Positions 55,271 to 63,949 of a stretch of DNA of 64,000 nucleotides are shown one piece after another. Origin of the DNA: Burkholderiales bacterium. Lineage in GTDB: Bacteria; Pseudomonadota; Gammaproteobacteria; Burkholderiales; Casimicrobiaceae. The notes under the pieces were generated by a model, which searched no databases, was not told where the DNA came from, and saw only the letters and a list, made by a program, of their open reading frames with translations. The translations under genes were made by a program, and so were the position numbers. The DNA lies in the NCBI GenBank assembly GCA_905339295.1, contig CAJPFI010000024.1:22487-86486 (forward strand), read 5' to 3'. How positions within the stretch are numbered: the stretch's first letter is position 1; every line of letters starts with the position of its first letter.

Positions 55271-55890
55271 CGCGACGCCTTCGCGCCCGCGGACCCGTTG
55301 GAGGGCTCGCTCCGCAAAGCCTCGTCGCCCGCGACCATCTCCTTCAGCATGTCGACATCGACCTCCTCGACGTCCTCCTCGCGAGACGGCCAGCGACCCT
55401 GCTTCAGGCAGATCACGCAGCGGATGATCTCGACGACGCCCTGCAGCAGGAGGAACGCGCCGGCGATCGGGATGATGGTCTTGAACGGATAGATCGGCGG
55501 CCCCTCGGCCGTCACGTTGCTGTGCTCGTTGATCGCCCAGGACTCCGCGGCGTAGTAGTAGCCGGCGTAGGTCAGGGCGAACACGCCCGGGATGAAGAAC
55601 AGGACGAACAGCACGAGGTCGATCGTCGCCTGCGTGCGCGGCCGGAAGAAGCCGTAGAGCACGTCGCCGCGCACGTGGCCGTTCTTCGCGAGCGTGTAGG
55701 CGCCGGCCATCATGAACAGCGTGCCGTAGAGCATGATCATCGCGTCGAACGCCCAGGCGTGCGGGTCGTCGAGCGCGTAGCGCGAGAACACCTCCCAGCT
55801 CACCTGCAGCGTGAGCACGACGATCAGGAACGAGAACGCGTGCCCGACCAGCGTGCTTAGCTTGTCGACGTTGAGCAGGAATCGCTGCAT
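55267..55890 (-). CDS. dctQ: TRAP transporter small permease subunit (DctQ)
   Basis: A 207-residue membrane protein with four predicted helices: residues about 15-37 (LVGHAFSFLIVVLTLQVSWEVF), 48-68, 88-110 (IDLVLFVLFFIPGVFALTYAGYYY) and 135-158. The loop NGHVRGDVLYGF near residue 70 is typical of DctQ. The C-terminal tail is acidic and longer than usual (about 45 residues). It pairs with DctM, whose gene overlaps it by four bases. Confidence 0.9.
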   Translation of the reverse strand: MQRFLLNVDKLSTLVGHAFSFLIVVLTLQVSWEVFSRYALDDPHAWAFDAMIMLYGTLFMMAGAYTLAKNGHVRGDVLYGFFRPRTQATIDLVLFVLFFIPGVFALTYAGYYYAAESWAINEHSNVTAEGPPIYPFKTIIPIAGAFLLLQGVVEIIRCVICLKQGRWPSREEDVEEVDVDMLKEMVAGDEALRSEPSNGSAGAKASR

Positions 55891-55957
55891 GAGGGTGGCG
55901 CAGTCCGTGCGCCGCGGTCACGCGCGTCGGGCGCGTGCCGCGGAGCGGAAACGAGAA

Positions 55958-55986
55958 ACAGCCATCCGGGCGCCCCGGATGGCTGT
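55958..55986 (-). terminator. Intrinsic-terminator-like hairpin between dctP and dctQ
   Basis: A perfect 13-bp stem (55958-55970 with 55974-55986) and 3-base loop start 19 bases after the dctP stop, and on the minus strand are followed by a T-rich stretch (TTTCTCGTTT). It is probably an attenuator that lets receptor mRNA exceed permease mRNA. Confidence 0.75.
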
Positions 55987-56005
55987 CGACGCGTGGCCGC
56001 CCGGG

Positions 56006-57169
56006 TCAGGCCTTCTTCTTTCCGCCCGACGCCCTGGCGAAGTAGTGGTTGAAGGCCATCCGGCGGCTGACGTTGGTGTCGAGGTCCCACTTGACGGCCC
56101 GTGCGGCGAATGCCTTCTGCGACGCCTCGATCTCCTTGAACAGCGCGTTGCCCTCGCCTTTCTTCGCCGCGGCCGTGTCGTAGCCGGTCAGCTGGCGCTG
56201 GAGCACGCTGTCCGGCGTCTTGTAGAACTTGATGCCGCCCGCCGCCATTTCCGCGTAATCCTTCGAATAGCGGTCGACCGCCTTCCACGACATGTCGGCC
56301 GAGGCCGCCTCGACGGCGTTCTCGATGATCGCCCTCATCTTGGACGGCAGTGCGTCGTACTTCGTCTTGTTGAACATGATCTCGAACTGCTCGGCGTTCT
56401 GGTGGTAGCTCTGCAGCATGCAGGTCTTCGAGACGTCCGTGAAGCCGAGGAGGCGGTCCGACGTGGCGTTGTTGAACTCGGCCGCGTCAAGAAGGCCGCG
56501 ATCCATCGCCGGCACGATCTCGCCGCCGGGCAGCGCGTTGACCGCCGCGCCCAGCGCGGTGAACACGTCAATGGAGATGCCGACCGTGCGGAACTTGAGC
56601 CCCTTGAAGTCCTCGATCTTGGTGACCGGCTTCTTGAACCAGCCGAGCGGCTGCGTCGGCATCGGGCCGTACGGGAACGACACGACGTTCGCGCCGATCG
56701 ACGCGTAGAGCTTGGTCAGCAGATCCTTTCCGCCGCCGTACTTGTGCCAGGCGAGCAGCATGTTGGCGTCCATGCCGAACGCCGGGCCGGAGCCCCACAG
56801 CGCGAGCGCGTTCTGCTTGCCGTAGTGATAGACGAGCACGCCGTGGCCGCCGTCGAGCGTGCCCTTCGACACCGCGTCGAGCAGGCCGAACGCGGGGACG
56901 ACGGCGCCGGCGGGCAGCACCTCGATCTTGAGGTCGCCGCCGGTCATGTCGTTGACCTTCTTGGCGAAGTCGTTCGCGTACTCGTGGAAGATGTCCTTCG
57001 CCGGCCAGGTCGCCGGCCAGCGCATGCTGATCGGGCCGGTCTGGCCCTTCGCGATCATCGGGAAGCCGAGCGCGCCCGCGGTCGCGGCGGTCGCCGTGGC
57101 GCCCTTCAGGAAGCGGCGGCGTGCGCCGGCAGGTTGCGGCTTGCTGGCCGAGGGGGTCTTGTCGCTCAT
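56006..57169 (-). CDS. dctP: TRAP transporter DctP-type solute-binding protein
   Basis: A 387-residue periplasmic receptor. The N terminus holds a twin-arginine signal (RRRFLKGATATAATAGALGF, residues 17-36), so it is exported folded. The DctP fold is shown by MRWPATWPAKDIFHEYANDF near 49, VLPAGAVVPAFGLLDAVSKG, PLGWFKKPVTKIEDFKGLKFR near 175, with the ligand-binding Arg of this family, and GGEIVPAMDRGLLDAAEF near 215. The subgroup resembles receptors for 2-oxo and branched monocarboxylates. It is the first gene of dctPQM. Confidence 0.92.
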   Translation of the reverse strand: MSDKTPSASKPQPAGARRRFLKGATATAATAGALGFPMIAKGQTGPISMRWPATWPAKDIFHEYANDFAKKVNDMTGGDLKIEVLPAGAVVPAFGLLDAVSKGTLDGGHGVLVYHYGKQNALALWGSGPAFGMDANMLLAWHKYGGGKDLLTKLYASIGANVVSFPYGPMPTQPLGWFKKPVTKIEDFKGLKFRTVGISIDVFTALGAAVNALPGGEIVPAMDRGLLDAAEFNNATSDRLLGFTDVSKTCMLQSYHQNAEQFEIMFNKTKYDALPSKMRAIIENAVEAASADMSWKAVDRYSKDYAEMAAGGIKFYKTPDSVLQRQLTGYDTAAAKKGEGNALFKEIEASQKAFAARAVKWDLDTNVSRRMAFNHYFARASGGKKKA

Positions 57170-57299
57170 GTCTCCTCCAGTTGCGGCGTCGGATGCGCCA
57201 CGGGTGATATGCGGCCAGGACGGTCGTTTCGCCGCCTGTGGCCTCGGGGAATCGCCATTCGAATCCGGCGACTATATAGCGGATCGGCGCCGAATTGCC

Positions 57300-57314
57300 A
57301 TTGTGCAGTGCAAT
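57300..57314. promoter_or_regulatory. Imperfect palindrome upstream of dctP
   Basis: attgtgcagtgcaat contains inverted ATTG and CAAT ends around a TGCAGTGCA core, in an AT-richer patch 131 bases before dctP. A TATATA-like -10 for the minus strand is near 57272-57278. It may be a repressor site for the transporter; no regulator gene is adjacent. Confidence 0.3.
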
Positions 57315-57323
57315 ACAACCTGG

Positions 57324-57965
57324 TCAGGCGGCGATCGGGCGCCGCTCGCGCAGCGCCTGCGCGAGCGTGCCGCTGTCGACGTACTCGAGCTCGCCGCCGA
57401 CCGGGACGCCGCGGGCGAGCCGGCTCACCTTCAGGCCGCGCGCGGCCAGCAGCTCGCCCACGTAGTGCGCGGTCGCCTCGCCCTCGTGCGTGAAGTTGGT
57501 CGCGAGGATCACCTCGCGCACGTCGCCGTCGAGGGCGCGCTTGAGCAGGCGGTCGAGGCGGATCTCGCGCGGGCCGATGCCCTCGAGCGGCGAAAGCCGC
57601 CCCATCAGAACGTAGTAGAGGCCCGAATAGGCCTGCGTGTTCTCGACCATCATCAGGTCGGCGGGCGTCTCGACGACGCACAACAACGCGGCGTCGCGCC
57701 TGCCCGACCGGCACAGCGCGCAGACCGCGCCTTCGGTGAACGTGTTGCAGCGCTCGCAGTGGTGCACGGCCTCGACCGCTCGCTCGAGCGCACCGGCGAG
57801 CGCGCGGGCGCCGTCGCGGTCGTGCTGCAGCAGGTGCAGCGCCATGCGCTGCGCCGCGCGGGGACCGACGCCGGGCAGCACGCGCAGCGCCTTGACCAGC
57901 GCGTCGAGGCTGCCGAGCGGCTCGCCGCCCGCCCCGCCACGTGCCTCCGCCGCGCGCCCGGCCAT
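57324..57965 (-). CDS. recR: Recombination protein RecR
   Basis: A 213-residue recombination mediator. The helix-hairpin-helix ([18 protein letters not shown]) is near residue 28, the zinc finger [16 protein letters not shown] near 69-84, and the Toprim domain spans about 93-185 ([38 protein letters not shown]). RecR works with RecF and RecO to load RecA at gaps. It lies 16 bases after ybaB, the conserved dnaX-ybaB-recR order. Confidence 0.96.
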   Translation of the reverse strand: MAGRAAEARGGAGGEPLGSLDALVKALRVLPGVGPRAAQRMALHLLQHDRDGARALAGALERAVEAVHHCERCNTFTEGAVCALCRSGRRDAALLCVVETPADLMMVENTQAYSGLYYVLMGRLSPLEGIGPREIRLDRLLKRALDGDVREVILATNFTHEGEATAHYVGELLAARGLKVSRLARGVPVGGELEYVDSGTLAQALRERRPIAA

Positions 57966-57981
57966 TCGGTTCGCCGCGCGG

Positions 57982-58311
57982 TCAGAACGGCAGCTTGAAC
58001 CCCGGCGGCATCGCCATGCCGCCGGCCAGCCCGGACATCTTCTCCTGCGTCACGGACTCGACGCGCCGCACCGCGTCGTTCATCGCCGCGGCGACGAGGT
58101 CCTCGAGCATGTCCTTGTCTTCGGACAGGAGCGACGGGTCGATGGACACGCGCTTGACGTCGTGCCGGCAGGTCATCGTGACCTTCACCAGCCCGGCCCC
58201 GGCCTGGCCCTCGACCTCGGTGCGGGCGAGTTCCTCCTGCGCCCGCTTCAGGTTGTCCTGCATGGCCTGCGCCTGCTTCATCAGGCCGGCGAGCTGGTTC
58301 TTCTGCATCAT
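57982..58311 (-). CDS. ybaB: YbaB/EbfC nucleoid-associated protein
   Basis: A 109-residue DNA-binding protein. The N terminus has a Met/Gln/Ala-rich helix ([21 protein letters not shown]), a central beta sheet ([23 protein letters not shown]) and a C-terminal helix followed by the Gly/Met tail [17 protein letters not shown]. It binds DNA without strong sequence preference. It sits between dnaX and recR in the usual order. Confidence 0.96.
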   Translation of the reverse strand: MMQKNQLAGLMKQAQAMQDNLKRAQEELARTEVEGQAGAGLVKVTMTCRHDVKRVSIDPSLLSEDKDMLEDLVAAAMNDAVRRVESVTQEKMSGLAGGMAMPPGFKLPF

Positions 58312-58339
58312 CGTCGGAATCCTCCGAGGGAACGCGCGC

Positions 58340-59968
58340 TCATCGCGGCTTGATCGAATCGGTGCGCACCGTCGCGCCGAAGCGCGCGACCAGCTCGCTC
58401 ACCAACGGCTCCGCGCGAAACGCCGCCTCCGTGCGTGCCCTGGCCTCGTCGCGTTCTCGGGCCGTGCGCGCCGCGAGCGAGTCGTCGGCGACCTCGCCTA
58501 CCTCGAAGGCGAGCAGGAGCCTCGCGCCCGTCGCCTGTTCGAGTGCCGCCTTCAGTCGGTCGGCGTACGACTTGCCGGCGAGGTGCTGGTGGCCGGCAGG
58601 CAGCGCCAGCGTGAGCACCGCGCCCTCGAGCCGGCGCATCTCGCTCTGCGCGGCGAGCTCGCCCGCCATGCCGGTGAGCTTCAGGTCCGCTACGAACGCG
58701 GGCCAGTCGCGCGGCTCGCTCGGCAGGACCGCTCGCGGGGTCGAGGTGGCACGCGCAGGCTGAGGGCCGGCAGCGGCCTGCGCGGGATGCCCGTCGCCTC
58801 CCGCCGACGCCGCGGCGCCGGCGCGCGCCGTCCGCTGCGGCTCGGGCGCGCGCTCGCGCGGACCGCGCGCCGGCGACGCGCTCGACGCGGGCTCGAACGC
58901 GAGCATCCGCAGCAGCGTCATCGCGAAGCCCGTCGATTCGTCGGGCGCGATCGCCAGGTCGGCGCGGCCCTGCGCGGCGATCTGCCACAGGAGCTGGATC
59001 GCCTCGGGCGCGAAACGCATGGCGTAGTCCTTCACGCGGCCGGCGTCGTCGAAGGCATCCGCGGCCTGCGGCACCGCCTGAGCGACCGCGATGCGGTGCA
59101 CGAGCCCGGCGAACTCGGCGAGCGCGACTTCCGCGGAGAGCCCGCGCGCCGCGATCGCGTCGGCCTGCGCGAGCAGGGCCGGACCGTCGCCGTCGGCGAG
59201 CGCGTCGGCGATCCGGTAGACGAACTCGCGGTCGACCACGCCCAGCATCGCGCGCACCGGCTGGTCGCGAACCTCGCCGCCGCCGAACGCGATCGCCTGG
59301 TCGAGCAGCGAGAGCCCGTCGCGGAGGCTCCCCGACGCCGCCCGCGCGATCATCGCGATCGCGCCCTCGTCGTGCGGGACGCCCTCCTCGCGCAGGATGT
59401 ACGCGAGCCGCCCGCCGATCTCCTCCGGCGTGAGCGGCTTCAGCGCGAACTGCAGGCAGCGCGAGAGCACGGTGACCGGCACCTTCTCCGGCTCGGTCGT
59501 GGCGAGCACGAACTTGACGTGCTCGGGCGGCTCCTCGAGCGTCTTCAGCATCGCGTTGAACGAGTGCTTCGACAGCTGGTGCACCTCGTCGATCAGGTAG
59601 ACCTTGTAGCGGCCGACCGTCGGCGCGTAGCGTGCGTTGTCGAGCAGGTCGCGCATCTGTTCGACCTGCGTGTTCGACGCCGCGTCGAGCTCGAGCAGGT
59701 CGACGAAGCGCCCGGCGTCGATGTCGGCGCAGGCCGCGCACGTTCCGCACGGCGTCGCCGAAACGCCGTTCGTCAGGCAGTTGAGGCTCTTCGCGAGAAT
59801 GCGGGCGATCGTCGTCTTGCCGACGCCGCGCGTGCCGGTGAGCAGGTAGGCATGGTGCACCTGGCCGCGCGACAGCGCGTTCGCGAGCGCGGTGACGACA
59901 TGCCCCTGTCCGGTCAGCTCGGCGAACGTCCGGGGCCGCCACTTGCGCGCGAGGACCTGGTAGGACAT
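58340..59968 (-). CDS. dnaX: DNA polymerase III subunits gamma and tau
   Basis: A 542-residue clamp-loader ATPase. The AAA+ domain shows [16 protein letters not shown] at the start, Walker [10 protein letters not shown] near 45, a zinc module (C...CGTCAAC near 64-79), [22 protein letters not shown] near 125 and sensor [17 protein letters not shown] near 155. A Pro/Ala-rich linker (about 385-440) precedes the tau-specific C-terminal region. The ATG at 59968 ([10 protein letters not shown]) fits; the upstream extension is antisense to spacer. No clear slippery heptamer for making gamma was seen. ffs lies 101 bases upstream. Confidence 0.96.
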   Translation of the reverse strand: MSYQVLARKWRPRTFAELTGQGHVVTALANALSRGQVHHAYLLTGTRGVGKTTIARILAKSLNCLTNGVSATPCGTCAACADIDAGRFVDLLELDAASNTQVEQMRDLLDNARYAPTVGRYKVYLIDEVHQLSKHSFNAMLKTLEEPPEHVKFVLATTEPEKVPVTVLSRCLQFALKPLTPEEIGGRLAYILREEGVPHDEGAIAMIARAASGSLRDGLSLLDQAIAFGGGEVRDQPVRAMLGVVDREFVYRIADALADGDGPALLAQADAIAARGLSAEVALAEFAGLVHRIAVAQAVPQAADAFDDAGRVKDYAMRFAPEAIQLLWQIAAQGRADLAIAPDESTGFAMTLLRMLAFEPASSASPARGPRERAPEPQRTARAGAAASAGGDGHPAQAAAGPQPARATSTPRAVLPSEPRDWPAFVADLKLTGMAGELAAQSEMRRLEGAVLTLALPAGHQHLAGKSYADRLKAALEQATGARLLLAFEVGEVADDSLAARTARERDEARARTEAAFRAEPLVSELVARFGATVRTDSIKPR

Positions 59969-60069
59969 GGAGGGATGCTCGACGACGGTCAGGCGAACGC
60001 GCGCGTTGCGCTGCGCGCGGCGCCGCGCTCGCCGGGCGTCGGACATCCGGCGCCCGGCGGCGAATGGGG

Positions 60070-60167
60070 TGGCGAGCCGTTCCCCCGGCACTTGCAGAGA
60101 ATCGCTATGGCTGCTTCCTTCCGGACCTGACCAGGTTCACGATCATGCAATGCGGGGCGACCCGCCA
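60070..60167 (-). ncRNA. ffs: Bacterial small SRP RNA (4.5S)
   Basis: The minus strand contains the invariant SRP core ggtcaggtccggaaggaagc followed by agcc (complement of 60105-60134 region), with the GGAA tetraloop. The flanks pair into the long hairpin: the ends 60159-60167 and 60070-60078 form nine base pairs including two G-U pairs. It binds Ffh for co-translational membrane targeting. It lies just upstream of dnaX as in many Betaproteobacteria. End positions are approximate. Confidence 0.93.
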
Positions 60168-60202
60168 TGGAACTTCGAACGCCCTTGGCGGACGAACGCC
60201 CC

Positions 60203-60208
60203 ATTATA
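60203..60208 (-). promoter_or_regulatory. -10 box of ffs
   Basis: A perfect TATAAT on the minus strand lies 36 bases before the predicted 5' end of the SRP RNA. This gives a short 5' leader, consistent with the processed precursor known for 4.5S RNA. No good -35 box is seen. Confidence 0.6.
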
Positions 60209-60248
60209 GCCCGACCCGGCCCGTCCATCGTTCCCGCGCCCGCGACGC

Positions 60249-60254
60249 TATAAT
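60249..60254 (+). promoter_or_regulatory. -10 box upstream of mltF
   Basis: TATAAT on the plus strand lies 32 bases before the TTG start of the transglycosylase gene and is back-to-back with the ffs promoter. No convincing -35 box is visible. Confidence 0.5.
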
Positions 60255-60285
60255 CGTCCGACGCCGATCGCCTCCACGCAGACCA

Positions 60286-61734
60286 TTGCGACATTCCCCG
60301 CGCTGGGTCGCGCTGCACGAACCGGCGCGGCTCTTCGCGCGGGCGGCGGCGTTCGCCTGCGCGGCGCTCCTCGGCGCGTGCGGCGTGTCCGACCTGCCGC
60401 AGCCGCAGGAGGCGCAGACGCTCGTCGTCGCGGTGCGTTTCGGCCCGGCCACCTGGTTTCCCGGACCCGACGGAACCGCGCAGGGCCTCGACCACGACCT
60501 GATCGAGCGCTTCGCACGCGAGCAGAAGCTGCCGCTCACGGTCGTCAGCGTCACCGATGCCGCCACGCTGATCGAGCGCGTTGCCGCCGGGGACGCGCAC
60601 GTCGGCATCGGCGGCCTGTACCGTCCGCAGAACGTCAGGCCGGTGCCGGAAAAGGGCCGCACGCATGCGCCGCTGCTGTGGACGATCGGCTACGAAACCG
60701 CCGAGGCCGTGCTGGTCCACTCGCGCGAGGGCTTCCGGCCGCGCGGCTGGAAGGACCTCGCCGGCGCAGCCGTCGCCTACGTCGAGGCGTCGGGCATCGA
60801 GGACACGTTCGCGCCGGTGCGCCGCGAGCACCCGGAGATACGCTGGCAGCCGATGCGGCTCGCGTCGGCCGACGCGCTGCTCGCGCTCGTCGACGAAGGA
60901 AAGGTCGACTACGCGGTCGTCTCGTCGATCGATTCGGCCGTCGGCCGCAACATCTATCTCGACGTCGTCACCGCTTTCCCGCTGGGACCCCGGCGCGAGC
61001 TCGCGTGGGCGGTGAGCGGATCGTTTCCCGCGATCGCGCACGAGCTCGACGCGTTCCTCGCACGCGTGAAGCGCGACGGCACGCTCGCGCGACTCACCGA
61101 GCACTACTTCGCGCCGCGCGGCGAGGTGGCCCGCCTCGACGCCGGCGTGTTCATGGAGCGCGTCGACGAGGTGCTTCCGGGCTGGAAGCCCCTGTTCGTC
61201 GCCGCGCAGGAGTCGACCGGCATCGAGTGGCGGCTGCTCGCAGCGGTCGCCTACCAGGAGTCGAAGTGGAACCCGGACGCGACGAGCGAGACCGGCGTGC
61301 GCGGCTTCATGCAGCTCACCGAGGAGACCGCGCGCCATCTGGGCGTCGCCGACCGCCTCGATCCGCGCCAGAGCATCCTGGCGGCCGCGCGCTACCTTCG
61401 CGACCTCAAGGACCGGTTGCCCCGGCGCATCGCCGAGCCCGACCGGACATGGTTCGCGCTCGCCGCGTTCAACATCGGGCTGGGCCACCTCGAGGACGCG
61501 CGCGTGCAGGCGCAGCGCGACCGGCTCGATCCGGACCGCTGGCGCGACGTGCGGCGCACGCTTCCGCTGCTCGCGCTCCCCGATTACTACGAGAAGGCGA
61601 AGCTGGGCTACGCGCGGGGCGGCATGCCGGTCGCGTTCGTCGACCGCGTCCGCGCGTACTACGACATCCTGCTGCGCACGCAGGATGCGCACCAGCCGCG
61701 GCTGCGCGTGTTGGGCGCGTACGCGGGACCGTGA
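60286..61734 (+). CDS. mltF: MltF-like membrane-bound lytic murein transglycosylase
   Basis: A 482-residue lipoprotein. The N terminus has a hydrophobic signal ending in lipobox LGAC (Cys32). An ABC-type solute-binding-like domain follows (residues about 45-270; LVVAVRFGPATWFPGPDG, GLDHDLIERFAREQ). The lytic transglycosylase domain is at about 290-440 with the catalytic Glu in AVAYQESKWNP, then GVRGFMQLTEETARHLGV and LAAFNIGLGHLEDAR. It cleaves peptidoglycan to anhydromuropeptides at the outer membrane. I chose TTG 60286 because it gives a complete lipoprotein signal after a -10 box; no ATG or GTG is suitably placed. The longer upstream frame would cross ffs antisense. Confidence 0.88.
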   Translation: MRHSPRWVALHEPARLFARAAAFACAALLGACGVSDLPQPQEAQTLVVAVRFGPATWFPGPDGTAQGLDHDLIERFAREQKLPLTVVSVTDAATLIERVAAGDAHVGIGGLYRPQNVRPVPEKGRTHAPLLWTIGYETAEAVLVHSREGFRPRGWKDLAGAAVAYVEASGIEDTFAPVRREHPEIRWQPMRLASADALLALVDEGKVDYAVVSSIDSAVGRNIYLDVVTAFPLGPRRELAWAVSGSFPAIAHELDAFLARVKRDGTLARLTEHYFAPRGEVARLDAGVFMERVDEVLPGWKPLFVAAQESTGIEWRLLAAVAYQESKWNPDATSETGVRGFMQLTEETARHLGVADRLDPRQSILAAARYLRDLKDRLPRRIAEPDRTWFALAAFNIGLGHLEDARVQAQRDRLDPDRWRDVRRTLPLLALPDYYEKAKLGYARGGMPVAFVDRVRAYYDILLRTQDAHQPRLRVLGAYAGP

Positions 61735-61778
61735 ACCGCGCCCGGGGCGCCCGCGTCCGTTCCCGTATCATTCGCCCG

Positions 61779-62585
61779 ATGCGTCCGGGCACCGCCAGTC
61801 TCGTCGTCCTCGTCTCCGCGCTGCTTTGGCTGCCCGTCGGGCATGCGCATGGCGCAACGACCGTCTTTCTCGACGAGCTGACCTGGACCGAGCTCCGCGA
61901 CACGATCGCAGCGGGACGCACCACGGTGATCGTGCCGATCGGCGGCACCGAGCAGAGCGGCCCGCACCTGACGCTCGGCAAGCACAACGTCCGCGTGCGC
62001 GCGCTCGCCGAGCGGGTCGCGCGCGAGCTCGGCGACGCGCTCGTCGCGCCGGTCGTCGCCTACGTTCCCGAAGGCGGCGTGAGCCCGCCGACCTCGCACA
62101 TGCGCTTCCCGGGCACCGTCACGGTGCCGGTGGAAACGTTCGAGCGGACGCTCGAGTCGGCGGCAAGGAGCTTCCGGCTGCACGGATTCCGCGACATCGT
62201 GCTCATCGGCGACCACGGCGGCTACCAGTCGTCGCTGACGGCCGTCGAGCGCCGCCTCGACCGCGAATGGGCCGCCGCGCCCGTCCGCGTGCATGCGGTG
62301 CTCCAGTACTACCGCGCGTCCGAGGACGCCTACAGACAGGCGCTCCGGGCCCGCGGCTACCGCGACGACGAGATCGGCATCCATGCCGGCCTCGCGGATG
62401 CGTCGCTCGCGCTCGCGGTCGACCCGCGCGTCGTGCGCGCCGACCGGCTGGCCGACGCCCCGCGCGCCGCCGACGGCACCTACGGCGACCCGCGCCGCGC
62501 GAGCGCCGAGTTGGGCGAGCTCGGCGTCAACGCGATCGTCCGCGAAACCGCTGAAGCGATCCGGCGGGCGACGCGCCGCCGCTGA
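61779..62585 (+). CDS. Creatininase family protein, secreted
   Basis: A 268-residue creatininase-family amidohydrolase with an N-terminal signal peptide (SLVVLVSALLWLPVGHAHG), unusual because most members are cytosolic. Family motifs: VIVPIGGTEQSGPHLTLGKHN near residue 50, PEGGVSPPTSHMRFPGTV near 105 and LIGDHGGYQSS near 145. Compared with creatininase, the metal-ligand positions EQHGPH...D and GHYEN read EQSGPH...H and GDHGG, so the metal site differs. It follows the transglycosylase by 44 bases on the same strand. The substrate is unknown; an extracytoplasmic amide or lactam is possible. Confidence 0.82.
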   Translation: MRPGTASLVVLVSALLWLPVGHAHGATTVFLDELTWTELRDTIAAGRTTVIVPIGGTEQSGPHLTLGKHNVRVRALAERVARELGDALVAPVVAYVPEGGVSPPTSHMRFPGTVTVPVETFERTLESAARSFRLHGFRDIVLIGDHGGYQSSLTAVERRLDREWAAAPVRVHAVLQYYRASEDAYRQALRARGYRDDEIGIHAGLADASLALAVDPRVVRADRLADAPRAADGTYGDPRRASAELGELGVNAIVRETAEAIRRATRRR

Positions 62586-62643
62586 CCCGCGCGCCCCTCG
62601 ACTCCCCGCCATTCCCCCCAAGAACGTCCACAGGATCCTTTCG

Positions 62644-63864
62644 ATGCAGCACATTCGTCGCACGCTCGCCTGGTCCCTCGGCATCGGCTTCGCCACGCTC
62701 GCGTGGGCGCAGGCCCCCGCGCCGGTCACGACGGTGCCCGGCATGCCGCCGGTGCCCGATCCGTCGAACCTCTACAGCGAGATCGGGGCGAGCAAGATGG
62801 CCTCGTCGGTCGCGAACGACCTGCCGCGGGTCTACGTGCCGCACGTTCGCTCGAACGACGTCTACGTGATCGACCCGGCGACGCTCAAGGTCGTCGACAA
62901 GTTCAAGGTCGGCAAGAGTCCGCAGCACGTCGTGCCATCGTGGGACATGAAGACGCTTTGGGTCGCCAACAACGCCGAGCGCACGCCGGACGGCAGCCTC
63001 ACGCCCGTAGACCCGAAGACCGGCAAGCCCGGCAAGGCGATCCCGGTCGACGACCCGTACAACATGTACTTCACGCCGGACGGCCGCTCGGCGATCGTCG
63101 TCGCCGAGGGGTTCAAGCGCCTGGACTTCCGCGATCCGCACACGTTCGAGCTGCAGGGCTCGCTCGCGGTGCCGCGCTGCGGTGGCATCAACCACGCCGA
63201 CTTCTCGATCGACGGACGCTACGCGATCTTCACCTGCGAGTTCACCGGGAGCGTCACCAAGATCGACCTCGTCGAGCGCAAGGTGCTGGGCTACCTGCAG
63301 CTCATTCTGCCGGGCAAGCCGACGAAGCCGGTCAAGGGGCCGGACGGTCGCGACGAGACGATCTGCACGACGTGGAAGGGCATGCCGCAGGACATTCGCG
63401 TCTCGCCGGACGGCCGGACCTGGTACATCGCGGACATGATGTCGAACGGCGTCTACGTCGTCGACGGCGAAAGCTTCACGCAGATCGACTTCGTCAGGAC
63501 GTCGACCGGCGCGCACGGCCTCTATCCGAGCCGCGACGGCCGGAAGCTCTACATCGCGAACCGCGGCTCGAGCAGGATCCACGCGCCACCGAGGGGGCCC
63601 GGTGGCGTCTCGGTGCTCGACTTCGCCACGCGCAGGATCGTCGCCGAGTGGCCGATCCCCGGCGGCGGGAGCCCCGACATGGGCAACGTGAGCGCCGACG
63701 GCAAGCAGCTGTGGCTGTCGGGGCGCTACGACGACATGGTCTACGTGGTCGATACCGACACCGGCGCCGTACGGAAAATCAAGGTCGGCGCGGAACCGCA
63801 CGGGCTCACGGTGTGGCCGCAGCCCGGACGGTATTCGCTCGGCCACACGGGGAACATGCGGTAG
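62644..63864 (+). CDS. Secreted YncE/YVTN-type beta-propeller protein
   Basis: A 406-residue secreted protein with signal peptide (MQHIRRTLAWSLGIGFATLAWA). It consists of repeating beta-propeller blades with the YVTN/YncE pattern: PRVYVPHVRSNDVYVIDPAT, TLWVANNAERTPDG, MYFTPDGRSAIVVAEG, FSIDGRYAIFTCEFTG, VSPDGRTWYIADMMSNGVYV, YPSRDGRKLYIANRGSS and VSADGKQLWLSGRYDDMVYVVD. About seven blades are present. Two Cys pairs occur mid-sequence. Such proteins often bind ligands or partner proteins in the periplasm. It follows the creatininase gene by 58 bases, likely in one operon. Confidence 0.85.
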   Translation: MQHIRRTLAWSLGIGFATLAWAQAPAPVTTVPGMPPVPDPSNLYSEIGASKMASSVANDLPRVYVPHVRSNDVYVIDPATLKVVDKFKVGKSPQHVVPSWDMKTLWVANNAERTPDGSLTPVDPKTGKPGKAIPVDDPYNMYFTPDGRSAIVVAEGFKRLDFRDPHTFELQGSLAVPRCGGINHADFSIDGRYAIFTCEFTGSVTKIDLVERKVLGYLQLILPGKPTKPVKGPDGRDETICTTWKGMPQDIRVSPDGRTWYIADMMSNGVYVVDGESFTQIDFVRTSTGAHGLYPSRDGRKLYIANRGSSRIHAPPRGPGGVSVLDFATRRIVAEWPIPGGGSPDMGNVSADGKQLWLSGRYDDMVYVVDTDTGAVRKIKVGAEPHGLTVWPQPGRYSLGHTGNMR

Positions 63865-63888
63865 CGGCGTCGCTGCGTCGGCGAGGGG

Positions 63889-63908
63889 CCCCGGCGCTTG
63901 CGCCGGGG
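63889..63908 (+). terminator. Hairpin after the beta-propeller gene
   Basis: A perfect 8-bp stem ccccggcg/cgccgggg with loop cttg begins 25 bases after the stop codon and runs into the second copy of the intergenic repeat. No T-run follows. Confidence 0.55.
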
Positions 63909-63949
63909 ATCGACGACGCGTGCTTGCGATCGCCGCCGGCGGCCGACAC
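63902..63949. repeat. Dispersed intergenic repeat, copy 2
   Basis: Second copy of the 48-base element at 52584-52631, same orientation. The first 19 bases are identical and differences are scattered singles. A 14-base direct repeat (gcggcgtcgctgcg) occurs on either side, at 63864-63877 and 63987-64000, suggesting that the element may be part of a longer repeat continuing past the window edge. Confidence 0.75.

Noticed and set aside
58340..59968. Programmed frameshift in dnaX to make a gamma form
   Set aside because: No clear slippery heptamer such as the A-rich site of E. coli was found.
60064..60285. Extension of the MltF frame to an ATG at 60064
   Set aside because: It would cross the 4.5S RNA and its promoter antisense and bury the lipoprotein signal.
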